Origin: CAXBBB01 sp963793245
Lineage (GTDB): Bacteria; Bacteroidota; Rhodothermia; Rhodothermales; BA12
Assembly: GCA_963793245.1 (NCBI GenBank)
Contig: CAWBZG010000005.1
Coordinates: 434,001 to 498,000 of the forward strand
Length of the DNA stretch: 64,000 bases
Direction of reading: 5' to 3'
The notes beneath the pieces are model-generated. The model was given only the letters and a program-made list of their open reading frames with translations, searched no databases and was not told the origin of the DNA. Positions 1-9,593 of this stretch are shown here, in pieces. Both the position numbers and the translations under genes were made by a program. Positions within the stretch are counted from its first letter, which is position 1. The number at the start of each line of letters is the position of its first letter.

Positions 1-1
1 C

Positions 2-490
2 TTCACGATGCAGAGCAACCTGCTCGTGCTCGCCGCAGCCCTACCGCTCGTCCGCGATCCACGCCACGACGAACCGGTGTGGCGCGTCGTCCGGTTGGCT
101 TCGCTGCTCGGCATCACGATCACAGCGCTGGTGTTCATCCTGATCTTGGCGCCGAGCTACCATCCCGAAGGCATCGGTCGATTCACGAACATCGGCCTGC
201 ACTACATCTCGCCCGCGATGGCCGTCGGCGGCTGGCTGCTGTTTGGGCCACGAGGATCGGTGAGCCACGCGGCCGTCGTTCCGGTCCTGGTATGGCCGCT
301 GCTGTGGACTGCCTGGACGCTGATCCATGGCGCGGCGACGGGCTGGTACCCGTACGGCTTCCTCGACGTGAACGCGCTGGGCTATCCAACCGCACTGCGC
401 AACGTGGCGATTATCACCGCTATCGCCGTAGCGCTGCTCTACGCATTTCGCGCTGCCGACCGCTGGCTGAGCCGTCACCACGAAGAGTAG
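2..490 (+). CDS. Pr6Pr/FAR-17a-type membrane protein, 5' truncated by window edge
   Basis: The reading frame is open to the left edge. The first in-frame ATG at 8 sits inside what looks like a conserved stretch (FTMQSNLLVL), so the true start lies before the window. The visible 163 residues hold about four hydrophobic helices, near residues 30-50, 65-85, 92-110 and 135-155. The HGAATGWYPYGFLD segment and the pattern of small hydrophobic helices fit the Pr6Pr/FAR-17a/AIG1-like family of integral membrane proteins, whose biochemical role in bacteria is unknown. The protein ends in a short charged tail (RHHEE). The next gene converges on the opposite strand. Family assignment is by resemblance only. 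Confidence 0.7.
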   Translation, partial: FTMQSNLLVLAAALPLVRDPRHDEPVWRVVRLASLLGITITALVFILILAPSYHPEGIGRFTNIGLHYISPAMAVGGWLLFGPRGSVSHAAVVPVLVWPLLWTAWTLIHGAATGWYPYGFLDVNALGYPTALRNVAIITAIAVALLYAFRAADRWLSRHHEE

Positions 491-750
491 CGTTGCAGCA
501 GATCAGACTCTACGAGGATACTTCAGGCGACGTGCAGAGCGCTGTCAGGGCAAAGGTCGGCGTCAGCGATGCCGAAGTACGTTAGGCATAAGCATCTGTT
601 TTCTTCTCAGTGACGAGATCGCTCAGATTCTCCGCCCTTTTGACGTGACACAAAAGGACCAAAAGGTCAAGGCTTACGTCGCTCCGGCTGAGGCCGATCA
701 TTGGAAGTATTCCAGTTCTCGGCGCTGTGTTCTCCCTGACGAAGTTGGCA

Positions 751-1870
751 CTACTCCGAAACCGACGAGACGATGCCTTCGATTAGCGCTTCATTGGTCG
801 GCGTCGTCTGCATGTGGCGGACGAGCGCTTGCATGGCGTCGTTGGGCGGACGGCTCGTGAGGATGCGCATGAACTGGTGGTGCTGGTCGATATTCTCGAT
901 CAACAACTCCTCGTTGCGCGTGCCGCTCTTGCGCAGGTTGACGGCGGGAAAGATGCGTTTGTCGGCCATGATGCGGTCGAGCACGATCTCGGAGTTGCCG
1001 GTCCCTTTGAACTCCTCGAAGATGACGTCGTCCATCCGGCTGCCGGTCTGGACGAGGGCAGTCGCGATGATGGTGAGGCTGCCGCCATTTTCGATCTTAC
1101 GAGCCGCGCCGAAGATCTTGCGCGGGATCGACATGGCGCGGGCGTCGAGTCCGCCGGACAGCGTGCGTCCGCTGCCTTCCATATAGAGGTTGAACGTGCG
1201 ACCCAGGCGCGTCAGGCTGTCGAGTAACAGGACGACGTCTTTGCCCTGCTCGACCAGGCGCTTGGTGTACTCGTGGCACATCGTCGAGACGCGGACGTGG
1301 TTGTCCTCCTCCTGATCGTTGGACGATGCGAAAATCGTCGCCTGCGAGGTGCGCTTGAAGTCGGTGATCTCTTCGGGCCGCTCGTCGACGAGCAAGGCGA
1401 CCAACTCGACTTCGGGATGATTCTGCGAGATCGCCTCGGCCATGCCGTGCAGCATCACGGTCTTGCCGGTCCGTGGCGGAGCGACGATCAGCGCGCGCTG
1501 GCCCTTGCCGATGGGAACGGCGAGGTCGACGACGCGCAACGTGGTATCGCGCGGACCTCTGACGAGGTTGAGCTTTCTCGTAGGGATAGACCGTCCGGCC
1601 ATTCTCAAACTTCTTGCATCTGGCCCACTCGTGCGGGTCCATACCCATCACTTTGTCGACGTGGGCGACCTGCCACGCCTCGCGGCGACCGGGTTTGAGC
1701 GTGCCTTCGAGCAGGACGCCGCTGCGCAGGTTGAACTTGTTGACCAGCGCCGGAGGGCAGAACGCGTCGTTGTCGCCCTTGGGGACCGTCGGCTCGAACT
1801 CGCGGATGAAGCCGAACTTTTTGTTGCCGATGATTTCGAGCAGGCCGGTGAACGGGACTTCCTGTGACAT
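751..1870 (-). CDS. rho: Transcription termination factor Rho (one frame break)
   Basis: Rho is the hexameric RNA-dependent ATPase that ends transcription. The first ~95 codons encode the cold-shock-like RNA-binding domain (GLLEIIGNKKFGFIRE, then FCPPALVNKFNLRSG). The rest encodes the RecA-like motor, with DLAVPIGKGQR followed by Walker A APPRTGKT, the Walker B strand DVVLLLDSLTRLGRT and the Q/R loops (LDARAMSIPRK, ADKRIFPAVNLRKSGTR). The two parts are in different frames. The frame changes at about 1582-1585, where dropping one base of a GGG run (CCC on the coding strand) rejoins GRTVYP to TRKLNLV. Because rho is usually indispensable, a sequencing insertion is the likeliest cause. At ~373 residues it lacks the N-terminal helical Rho_N segment seen in E. 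coli Rho. Confidence 0.92.
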
Positions 1871-2132
1871 GTAGCGGAGAGACGAGGAGGACGCGGCGCG
1901 CCATGCGCAACGTCGATAGAGGCCGAGAGCGGACGCACGCGCGCCAACGTCCCCGACGAGGTCGAGTTGGGAGGCCGCCGGCTGTATCGCAATCGCTTCG
2001 AGCGGGCGGATTCGGGCGACACCTCGCCGCGCATGTGTCCCTGGGACGAGCGCGTAACCGAGAGGTGTCAGACCTGCGGAACGACTGCAAAATACATCGG
2101 GTTTCCACTAAGCTTCCCACGCCTCCCATTCG

Positions 2133-3015
2133 ATGCCGCAACCGACCGCTCCGACGCTCTCCTCTCCCCTTCCCGTCGCGTCGCCGGGCGAGGTTCACGG
2201 CTTCCGGCTCGACCGCATGCACGTCGAAGTCGACGGACCCGAAACCGCTCCTGCCGTCGTGATGCTGCACGGCTGGGGCAGCAGCGCCGCGTTGATGCGT
2301 CCATTCGCGCAGATGCTGACCGACGAGCGTAGGGTTCACAATCTCGACCTTCCAGGCCACGGCCAGACGCCGCCTCCGCCTCACGCGTGGGGCGTCCCCG
2401 AGTATGCCGCCCTCGTCGCCGCGTACGTCCGCACAGCAGATCGGCGACGGCCCCGTTCCGTTCATCGGCCACTCCAACGGCGGGCGCATCAGCCTGTTTA
2501 TGGCGTCGACCCCAGAGTATGCCGGTTTGATCGAGCGGATGGTGCTCGTCAGTCCGTCGGGGGTGACGCCGCCGCGCGGGATGAAGTACCACGTCAAGAG
2601 AGGAGTCGCGAACGCGCTCAAGGCGCCAATCAACCTGCTGCCGTCGTCGTGGCAGGGCGACGCACACGCACACCTGCGCCACTCGCTCGTCTGGTCGATG
2701 CTCGGATCGTCTGACTACCAGAACCTCGACGAAGCGATGAGGGGTACGTTCGTCAAAACCGTCGGCTTCCACGTCGACGACCAACTCAATCGCATCACCG
2801 CTCCCACCCTCCTCTTCTGGGGCGACAAAGACACCGCTATCGGTGCGGCACAGATGCAGACGTTGGAGCATCAGATTCCCGACGCCGGACTCGTCACGCT
2901 CCCCGGCGCCGCGCACTACGGCTATCTCGACACGCCCGACGTAGTGATGGGCGGCACGCGTCAGTTCTTGGGACTGAGCGAAGGCACGCGGTCGGCTGGC
3001 CCGGCGAAGGGGTGA
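2133..3015 (+). CDS. Alpha/beta-fold hydrolase (one frame break)
   Basis: The product is an alpha/beta hydrolase of about 293 residues. The N-terminal part has the oxyanion-hole motif HGWGSS and LDLPGHGQT. The second frame carries the nucleophile elbow GHSNGG, the acid in LFWGDKDT and the base in GAAHYGY, so the catalytic Ser-Asp-His triad is complete once the frames are joined. The frame changes at about 2437-2445, after VAAYVR, by what looks like one extra base. No cytoplasmic export signal is seen. It is divergent from rho across a 262-bp gap. The substrate cannot be told from sequence; esterase, lipase and C-C hydrolase activities are all found in this family. Confidence 0.8.
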
Positions 3016-3063
3016 CCGAAACAGTGTAGAGGGTCTATCTCTAGCATCGCTCAAAACCACGAG

Positions 3064-3400
3064 TTATGCGGCACTGCGCAGCCGGTCAATCACGAACTGA
3101 TTCAGACTCTTCCACTCGAGCGCCGAGCGCCCACAAATCCGGTTGCTCGATGCACCTCTTTCGGCAGTCGAAGCATGAGTCGCGTATCCGGAAAACGGTG
3201 TTGCCCGGCTCCTCTTCCCGCTCCTGCGCAGAAAGCGGGTAATCGTCGATCGATTCTCGGAAGGCCGTGCTCGATTTCGTCGACGCTGCGCCCTTGACAA
3301 CGTGATGAACGTCCCGCGTATCGAGCACTGTCGCCGTGGAGATAGACCGAGCTTCGATCGTCGAACCTCGACATGGCCCGTGATAGCCTTTACCGAGTCA
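3064..3400 (-). pseudogene. HicB-family antitoxin relic, multiple frame breaks
   Basis: Reading the three minus-strand frames in turn rebuilds a typical HicB antitoxin. The segments in order are KGYHG, HVEV, DDRSSVYLHG, LDTRDVHHVVKG, RSVDEIEH, AFRESIDDY, PAFCA, EREEEPGN, FSGYAT, RLMLRLPKEVHRAT and RSALEWKSLNQFVIDRL. This is the order of the HicB partial RNase-H-like domain followed by the C-terminal ribbon-helix-helix. At least seven frame changes are needed over ~330 bp, so as written no functional protein can be made. HicB normally neutralises a HicA mRNA interferase; no HicA-like frame is visible next to it. The high density of breaks argues for a genuine relic, though locally poor sequence is possible. 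Confidence 0.6.
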
Positions 3401-3401
3401 G

Positions 3402-3695
3402 CTAATCTTCGTCAGCGAGTTGCTCAGGAGTGATCCCAGCCTGGTCAAGTAGCTGCCGCATCGGCATCGCATGAGTCACCTTCATCGGCATACACGACTG
3501 CGGGCGACGGCATATGGACGAGCGGGTCGAACTCCGCCGAGCGCTGATGCGCATGCGCGAACCCCATCTCTTCCGTGACTTCGGCTCCGACGAGCACCGA
3601 GCGCTGTCCGGTCTTGCCACGATAACGACGAGTGACACTGGGCCGTCGAAAGGACTAGGCGCAGAGTTCCCCATGTGCTCGTAGCGGAGGATCAT
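3402..3695 (-). pseudogene. Unidentified small frame, probably broken
   Basis: A 97-codon frame runs from ATG 3695 to TAG 3402. Its middle third is rich in Ser, Arg and Cys, as an out-of-frame reading would be. The neighbouring frame over the same bases reads as ordinary protein (KTGQRSVLVGAEVTEEMGF, then SAEFDPLVHMPSPAVVYADE), while the last 20 codons look right in the original frame (RQLLDQAGITPEQLADED). The original gene was therefore probably longer and has two compensating breaks. No family was recognised. It lies directly upstream of the hicB relic on the same strand, so a lost toxin-antitoxin partner is possible but unsupported. Confidence 0.25.
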
Positions 3696-3744
3696 AGGAA
3701 TACAAGCGACGCTGCATTGAATTGGTCACCGGCAAGAGGGCTAA

Positions 3745-5037
<1,293 letters not shown>

Positions 5038-5129
5038 AGGCAATGGGGAGACTCAAAGGTCGTACTATCGGCGGCTGCATGCAACTCCTTTACTTTCAAG
5101 ACCTCGTCCGTATCACCCCGCCACGCGCC

Positions 5130-6101
5130 ATGTCATCCCCTTCCGACCTCGCCGCCGAGCATCTACCCAGCGCGTTCGTCGAACGCCTAGAAGAGATCGT
5201 TGGAGTCGAACGGTTGCCCCTCGTGCTGTCGACGTTCGGTCCGCCCACTCGTGTCGGCTTCCGCTTCAACCCGCTGATCGCGCCGCCGGAGCAGTCGCGC
5301 ACGGCGTTGGTCAGCGCCGGAATTGCGTTCGAGCCGGTGAGTTGGTACGCCGACGCCGCGACCGTCGACGCGGACGACCGCGATGCGCTGCTCGCCACTC
5401 CACAGGCCGAATCGGGCGCGGTCTACCTGCAAAACCTGTCGAGCATGGTGCCTCCGCTCGTCCTCGACCCGCGATCCGACGAGCGGATTTTGGATCAGAC
5501 GGCGGCACCCGGAAGCAAGACGCTCCAACTCGCCGCGCTGATGGGCGACCTGACGGACGATGCCGAACTCGTCGCGGTTGAGGTCGTCAAGCCGCGGTTT
5601 TACAAACTCAAAGCCAACCTTGCTAGCGGCGGCGCGCCTCACGTGCGGACGTACCTGCAAGACGGCATGAAAGTCGGTCGCTACCGCCCCGAGCATTTCG
5701 ATGCCGTCCTGCTCGACGCGCCGTGCTCGACCGAAGGCCGCTTTCGCTGGGACGAGCCTGGGACGTTCGCCTACTGGTCCGAACGCAAAATCTCAGAAAT
5801 GGCGCGCAAACAGAAACGCCTTCTCGCTGCCGGACTCGACGCGCTCCGTCCGGGCGGCGTACTGGTCTACTCGACCTGCTCGTTCGCGCCCGAGGAAAAC
5901 GAAGCCGTCGTCGCCCAAGCTCTCGCCAGCGACGACCGATTGAGTCTGGACCCGATCAGCGTCGACGTGCCAGCCTTCTCGTCGGCTCTCGACGAGTGGC
6001 AGGGTCAGCGGTTCGAAGGCGTCGCCAACGCACGTCGCATCGTGCCGGACGGGACGTTCGAGGGGTTCTTCGTCGCGCGGATTCGGAAGGCGGTTTCGTA
6101 G
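5130..6101 (+). CDS. RsmB/NOP-type RNA cytosine-5 methyltransferase
   Basis: The product is a class I SAM-dependent RNA m5C methyltransferase of 323 residues. Motif I reads DQTAAPGSKTLQLAALM. Motif IV LLDAPCSTEGRF holds the release cysteine near residue 198. Motif VI STCSFAPEENEAVV holds the catalytic cysteine near residue 250. The start at ATG 5130 (MSSPSDLAAEHL) is favoured because longer in-frame starts run into the clpX promoter region. No PUA or NusB-like domain is fused, so the protein is closer in size to archaeal-type NSUN/YebU-core enzymes than to E. coli RsmB. The rRNA or tRNA target cannot be assigned. The gene ends exactly at the start of a palindromic repeat. Confidence 0.9.
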   Translation: MSSPSDLAAEHLPSAFVERLEEIVGVERLPLVLSTFGPPTRVGFRFNPLIAPPEQSRTALVSAGIAFEPVSWYADAATVDADDRDALLATPQAESGAVYLQNLSSMVPPLVLDPRSDERILDQTAAPGSKTLQLAALMGDLTDDAELVAVEVVKPRFYKLKANLASGGAPHVRTYLQDGMKVGRYRPEHFDAVLLDAPCSTEGRFRWDEPGTFAYWSERKISEMARKQKRLLAAGLDALRPGGVLVYSTCSFAPEENEAVVAQALASDDRLSLDPISVDVPAFSSALDEWQGQRFEGVANARRIVPDGTFEGFFVARIRKAVS

Positions 6102-6205
6102 CCATCGCGAAGAGCACAGGGACAGCCTGCCCCGCGCTTGCGGGGTGGCGATCTCCATGCCTAGCGGCCAACGGTGGAGATCGCCACGCTTCGCTCGCGA
6201 TGACA
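6101..6205. repeat. Palindromic interspersed repeat, copy 1
   Basis: This is one of three copies (the others are at 18131 and 20164), all in the same orientation. It contains nested complementary arms: CCCCGC/GCGGGG around a 4-nt loop at about 6130-6145, GGCGATCTCC/GGAGATCGCC, and outer ends GCCATCGCGA/TCGCGATGACA. The left end is eroded compared with copies 2 and 3. It begins at the stop of the methyltransferase gene and supplies the last ~14 codons and stop of the DUF305 gene read on the other strand. Confidence 0.8.
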
Positions 6206-6691
6206 AGGTGGAAACTCAGTCAGCCTCGTCGATTTTGGACTGGTGCTCAGTCCTCCAAGGTCGGCGATCAGCGTTTCCATCCGAGCGATTTCGCGGCGCT
6301 GCGTGTCGATGATCGAGTCGGCGAGGGCGCGCACGCGAGGATCCGTGATGTCGGCGCGTTCACTCGTCAGGATGGCGATGGAGTGGTGCGGGATCATCGC
6401 CTTCATCCACGCCACGTCGTCGACGGTTTGTTGGCTGCGTACCAGCCAGAACGAGGCGACGAATAGGATGGCGCTGCCGACGAAGATGGCGACGTTGGCC
6501 CGCTTGTCTTTGTACATCGACCACATGAACGCGAGCATGATGACGGCCATCGTCGCGCCCATGTAGAGCGCCATGTAGCCTTTGGTCTGGCTCCACCAGA
6601 CGTGATCGACGATGTAAACCGTCGAGTACATGAGCACGAACATGACGACCGTCGACGTCACGATCATCGCGAAAAAGCGTTTGTAGGACAT
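6161..6691 (-). CDS. DUF305-domain membrane protein of copper operon
   Basis: This 176-residue protein has three hydrophobic helices (about residues 8-28, 38-58 and 66-86). They are followed by a soluble DUF305 segment with the family core MKAMIPHHSIAILTSERA and the heptad-like RALADSIIDTQRREIARMETLI. DUF305 proteins are ferritin-like helical proteins often found beside copper-handling genes; the HH pair and Met residues could bind copper. It starts 57 bp after the multicopper oxidase, same strand. The last ~14 residues (HRERSVAISTVGR) and the stop codon come from the palindromic repeat at 6101-6205, so the original C-terminus was replaced or extended. Confidence 0.8.
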   Translation of the reverse strand: MSYKRFFAMIVTSTVVMFVLMYSTVYIVDHVWWSQTKGYMALYMGATMAVIMLAFMWSMYKDKRANVAIFVGSAILFVASFWLVRSQQTVDDVAWMKAMIPHHSIAILTSERADITDPRVRALADSIIDTQRREIARMETLIADLGGLSTSPKSTRLTEFPPCHRERSVAISTVGR

Positions 6692-6747
6692 AGGTGTGAT
6701 TCAAAATTGGGTGTAAGGGCGACTCGCGTATCGCCAGAGGAAACCGA

Positions 6748-8103
6748 TCAGCCCAACGACACGCCATCGCGGGCGAGTTCGGCGTCGGTAGCGGCGCGGG
6801 CGACGGTGCCTGGCGGGTGATCGTACCAGCCGGGATCGCGGTCGTAGTCGGTCAGGCCAGCGCGGACTTTGAGGTTGGTGTACATGCCGCCCATCGTGAT
6901 GTAGCCGAACGGTCCGTCGCCGCCGACCATCGGGATCGAGTTTTCGGGGACCGCCATGTGGCCCATCTCGACGTGTTTGCCCATATCGTCCATGCCGTAC
7001 TCGCCCATCGCCATGTAGCCCGGCAGCAGCGGCTGGACGGTCCGGTTGAGCGCGTCGGTCGGGACGCCCGTCACGTTGGGCACGTCGTGGCCCATCTGGT
7101 TCATCACGTGGTGCGTCATGTGGCAGTGCATCGCCCAGTCGCCCGGCGCGTCGGCGACGAACTCGGTCGTGCGCGTTGATCCGGTCGGGACGAGGACGGT
7201 CGTTTCTGGCCATTGTCCGGCCTGGGGAATCGGGCCGCCGTCGGTCGCGACGAGCTTCCACGCGTAGCCGTGCAGGTGGATCGGATGATGATCCATCGGC
7301 GAGAGGTTGCCGAAGCGGAATCGGACCTTGTCGTTCAGGCCGATGACGACGGGCGGCGTAGCAGGAAACGCTTTGCCGTTCATCGTGAGCAGGTTGAAGT
7401 CGCTCATCGCGTTGGGATCGGGGCGGCTCGTGCCCGGATGGATCAGCCACTCGTGCAGCATGATCGCCACGTCGCGGTCGGGCGGATTGGGGTCCTGGCG
7501 CGGATGGACGATGAACAGGCCCGTCAAGCCAAGCGCGATCTGCGCCATCTCGTCGTGGTGGCTGTGGTACATGAACGTGCCGTTCTGCCGCACGTCGAAC
7601 TCGTAGCGAAATGTCTCGCCCGGCTGAATAACGGGCTGCGACAGACCGCCGACGCCATCCATGCCCGACGGCAAGAACAGGCCATGCCAGTGGACGGTCG
7701 TCGGCGCGCCCAGGCGGTTGGTGACGTAGAAGCGGAGCCGGTCGCCTTCGACGGCTTCGATAGTCGGGCCGTGGACGCTACCGTTGTAGCCCCAGCACGA
7801 CGCGGTCAGGCCGGGCGCAAACTCGTGGTCGACTTCGGACGCGGTGAGGTGGTAGACCCACGCGCCGTCCGCTGCTTGACGGCCGGTGAGCGACGAACCG
7901 CCGGGCGTGTAGACGCGCGCCGGGCGATCGCCGTCCCATTTGGTCGAAAGGTCGGCGGAGTCGGGCGGAGTGGATGCTCGGCGGGCAGCGCTGGCGTCCC
8001 ACGTGGCGGGGACAGCGGCGGCTTGCCGAAGCGACGAAAGCGCGACGGCACCGACGCCCAGGGCGCCGGTTTTTAGCCAATCGCGGCGAGAAAAGGTGGA
8101 CAT
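6748..8103 (-). CDS. Multicopper oxidase, Tat-exported (CopA/CueO type)
   Basis: This periplasmic multicopper oxidase (451 residues) probably oxidises cuprous to cupric ion. The N-terminus has a twin-arginine signal (SRRDWLK followed by a hydrophobic run ending near QAAA). All four copper-ligand blocks are present in the usual order: HWHG near residue 139, HSHH near 182, HPIHLHG near 272, and HCHMTHHVMNQMGH near 326-339. A Met/His-rich stretch (GEYGMDDMGKHVEMGHM) near 369-385 is typical of copper-tolerant oxidases. The motif spacing and length suggest the shorter CopA/laccase-like group. It lies between the TolC-like and DUF305 genes, and a strong hairpin precedes its start. Confidence 0.9.
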   Translation of the reverse strand: MSTFSRRDWLKTGALGVGAVALSSLRQAAAVPATWDASAARRASTPPDSADLSTKWDGDRPARVYTPGGSSLTGRQAADGAWVYHLTASEVDHEFAPGLTASCWGYNGSVHGPTIEAVEGDRLRFYVTNRLGAPTTVHWHGLFLPSGMDGVGGLSQPVIQPGETFRYEFDVRQNGTFMYHSHHDEMAQIALGLTGLFIVHPRQDPNPPDRDVAIMLHEWLIHPGTSRPDPNAMSDFNLLTMNGKAFPATPPVVIGLNDKVRFRFGNLSPMDHHPIHLHGYAWKLVATDGGPIPQAGQWPETTVLVPTGSTRTTEFVADAPGDWAMHCHMTHHVMNQMGHDVPNVTGVPTDALNRTVQPLLPGYMAMGEYGMDDMGKHVEMGHMAVPENSIPMVGGDGPFGYITMGGMYTNLKVRAGLTDYDRDPGWYDHPPGTVARAATDAELARDGVSLG

Positions 8104-8132
8104 AGAGGTAATCGATAAGAGTTCGGAGTGAG

Positions 8133-8165
8133 AAAGCTGACAGCTCTCGGAGAGCTGTCAGCTTT
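8133..8165. other. Perfect 15-bp stem hairpin before the multicopper oxidase
   Basis: The arms AAAGCTGACAGCTCT and AGAGCTGTCAGCTTT pair perfectly around a 3-nt loop. It lies in the 71-bp gap between the TolC-like gene and the multicopper oxidase start. On the minus strand the stem ends in only TTT, so it may act as a weak terminator, a processing site or a transcript-stabilising element that sets different levels for the two genes. Confidence 0.7.
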
Positions 8166-8174
8166 GAGCTAGCG

Positions 8175-9593
8175 TCAGTGCGGGTCGGCGCGCATCGGAG
8201 CGGCAGCGGGCGAGGCGGACATCGGCGCAGTCGCCGTTCCGTCCGGCATCCCGCCTGCGAGCAGCAGATCGGCGTCGGCTCGGGCGTTCCAGTAGGCGAG
8301 TCGGGCGTCGAGATAGGCGCGCGTAGCGGCGAGTTCGTCGGCCTGAGCCTGGAGCAGCCCAAAGACGCCGACCTGCATCGCGTTGTACTGCCGGAGCGTC
8401 GCCTGAACCACCCTTACACGCAGCGGAAGCACGACCTCGCGATAGTGACGAGCGGCCTGCTGAGTAGCGGCCAGTCGCACCTGAACCGCTTGGGCTTGAG
8501 CGCGCACCGAAACGCCGAGTGCGTGATACTCGGCCTGGGCACGGCGCAGATTCGACCGCGCCTGAGCTACGCGCGCCTGCCCCGCGTCGAAGATCGGCAG
8601 CGCGACCGACACGTCGGGGCCGACCTCCCAGTGTCCGTCTTCGCGCTCGGCTTCGGCACCGACTTCCAGCGCCGGAACGAGCGCTTGGGGACGCGCTGCG
8701 CCTGCTACTCTGGCCGCTGCGACTACGTCGTGCCGCGCCGCCGCCAGCGCCAGATTCGACGCGACGGCCCGCTCAACCAGATCGTCGGCGGGGGAGACAG
8801 CCGGGACATCGGGCAACCCATCCGCGATCTCAAACGACGCGCGCTCGCCCCACACTCCCAACCGCTCGGCGAAGTGGGCGCGCTGAACCTGTACGTCGGC
8901 TTCGGTCGTGAGCACGTCTAGGCGGACCTGCTCGTAGCGCGCCTGCTCCGCCAGAAGGTCGACGGCGGGGACGTTGCCCGCCTCGCGGAGCAGCCGCGCC
9001 GACTCGTAGGCGGCCAGGGCGTTCGCGGATGCGCGTTGCATCACGTCGGCGTTTGCCTGGGCCGTTTGGACAGCGAAGAACGCGCGGCGCGTGTCGGCAG
9101 CGTGGCCGAGCACGACAGCAGCGATGCGTGCCTGCGACGCCTCCAACCGCGACTGAGCGACGGCTTTGCGCTGCCCGGTCCACAGCCACGACACGAGCGG
9201 AATCGACGCGCCCAAGTGGAGATCGGGCGGGCCGCTCTCGCCCACCTCCCAACCGGCTCCGGCAGAGAGAAACGGGTTGGCGAGCAATCCAGCCTGCACA
9301 CGATCCGCCTGGGCGACGGCGAGATCTTCGTACGCCGATTGCAGCGTCCGATCCGACAGCAGTGCGATCTGCGTGGCAGACGCCTCGGTCAACGGCTGAG
9401 CCAGCAGCGAGTCGACGATTCGGTCGGCTCGTGCGTCGTCCTCTGCGTTGAGGCGCCAGATGGGTTCGGTGCTTGTCCGACTGGATAGGTCGACGGACAC
9501 GGGTGCGAGAGCGTCGCGCGGCTGAACGGATGCGCAGCCGGTCAACGTAAGCGCACCCAGTGAGAGGGCGAACAGAAGGGGTTTAGTGTCCAT
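8175..9593 (-). CDS. TolC-family outer-membrane efflux lipoprotein
   Basis: The product is an outer membrane channel component of 472 residues. The N-terminus is a lipoprotein signal with lipobox LTGC near residue 20. Two long alpha-helical, Ala/Gln-rich repeats follow, as in OEP/TolC proteins (for example LLSDRTLQSAYEDLAVAQADR and LRRAQAEYHALGVSVRAQAQ), interrupted by short strand segments. Its start overlaps the end of the DUF3347 gene by 11 bp, so translation is probably coupled. Among neighbours are copper proteins, but no inner-membrane RND pump or periplasmic adaptor is encoded nearby, so it must use a pump encoded elsewhere or serve another role. Confidence 0.88.
   Translation of the reverse strand: MDTKPLLFALSLGALTLTGCASVQPRDALAPVSVDLSSRTSTEPIWRLNAEDDARADRIVDSLLAQPLTEASATQIALLSDRTLQSAYEDLAVAQADRVQAGLLANPFLSAGAGWEVGESGPPDLHLGASIPLVSWLWTGQRKAVAQSRLEASQARIAAVVLGHAADTRRAFFAVQTAQANADVMQRASANALAAYESARLLREAGNVPAVDLLAEQARYEQVRLDVLTTEADVQVQRAHFAERLGVWGERASFEIADGLPDVPAVSPADDLVERAVASNLALAAARHDVVAAARVAGAARPQALVPALEVGAEAEREDGHWEVGPDVSVALPIFDAGQARVAQARSNLRRAQAEYHALGVSVRAQAQAVQVRLAATQQAARHYREVVLPLRVRVVQATLRQYNAMQVGVFGLLQAQADELAATRAYLDARLAYWNARADADLLLAGGMPDGTATAPMSASPAAAPMRADPH

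Larger units (their letters stand above)
3016..3744. other. Decayed accessory stretch between hydrolase and clpX
   Basis: This 730-bp stretch holds no intact gene. On the minus strand it contains a heavily frame-broken hicB-type antitoxin (3064-3400) and a second unidentified broken frame (3402-3695). No tRNA, inverted-repeat ends of an insertion sequence or intrinsic terminator was seen in it. Confidence 0.5.

Noticed and set aside
645..860. A 71-codon plus-strand frame beside rho
   Set aside because: It runs antisense into the rho coding region and has no motif; the intergenic part 491-750 shows no convincing gene.
3086..3374. Three overlapping small minus-strand genes
   Set aside because: Each contains only alternating pieces of one HicB protein; they are not separate genes.
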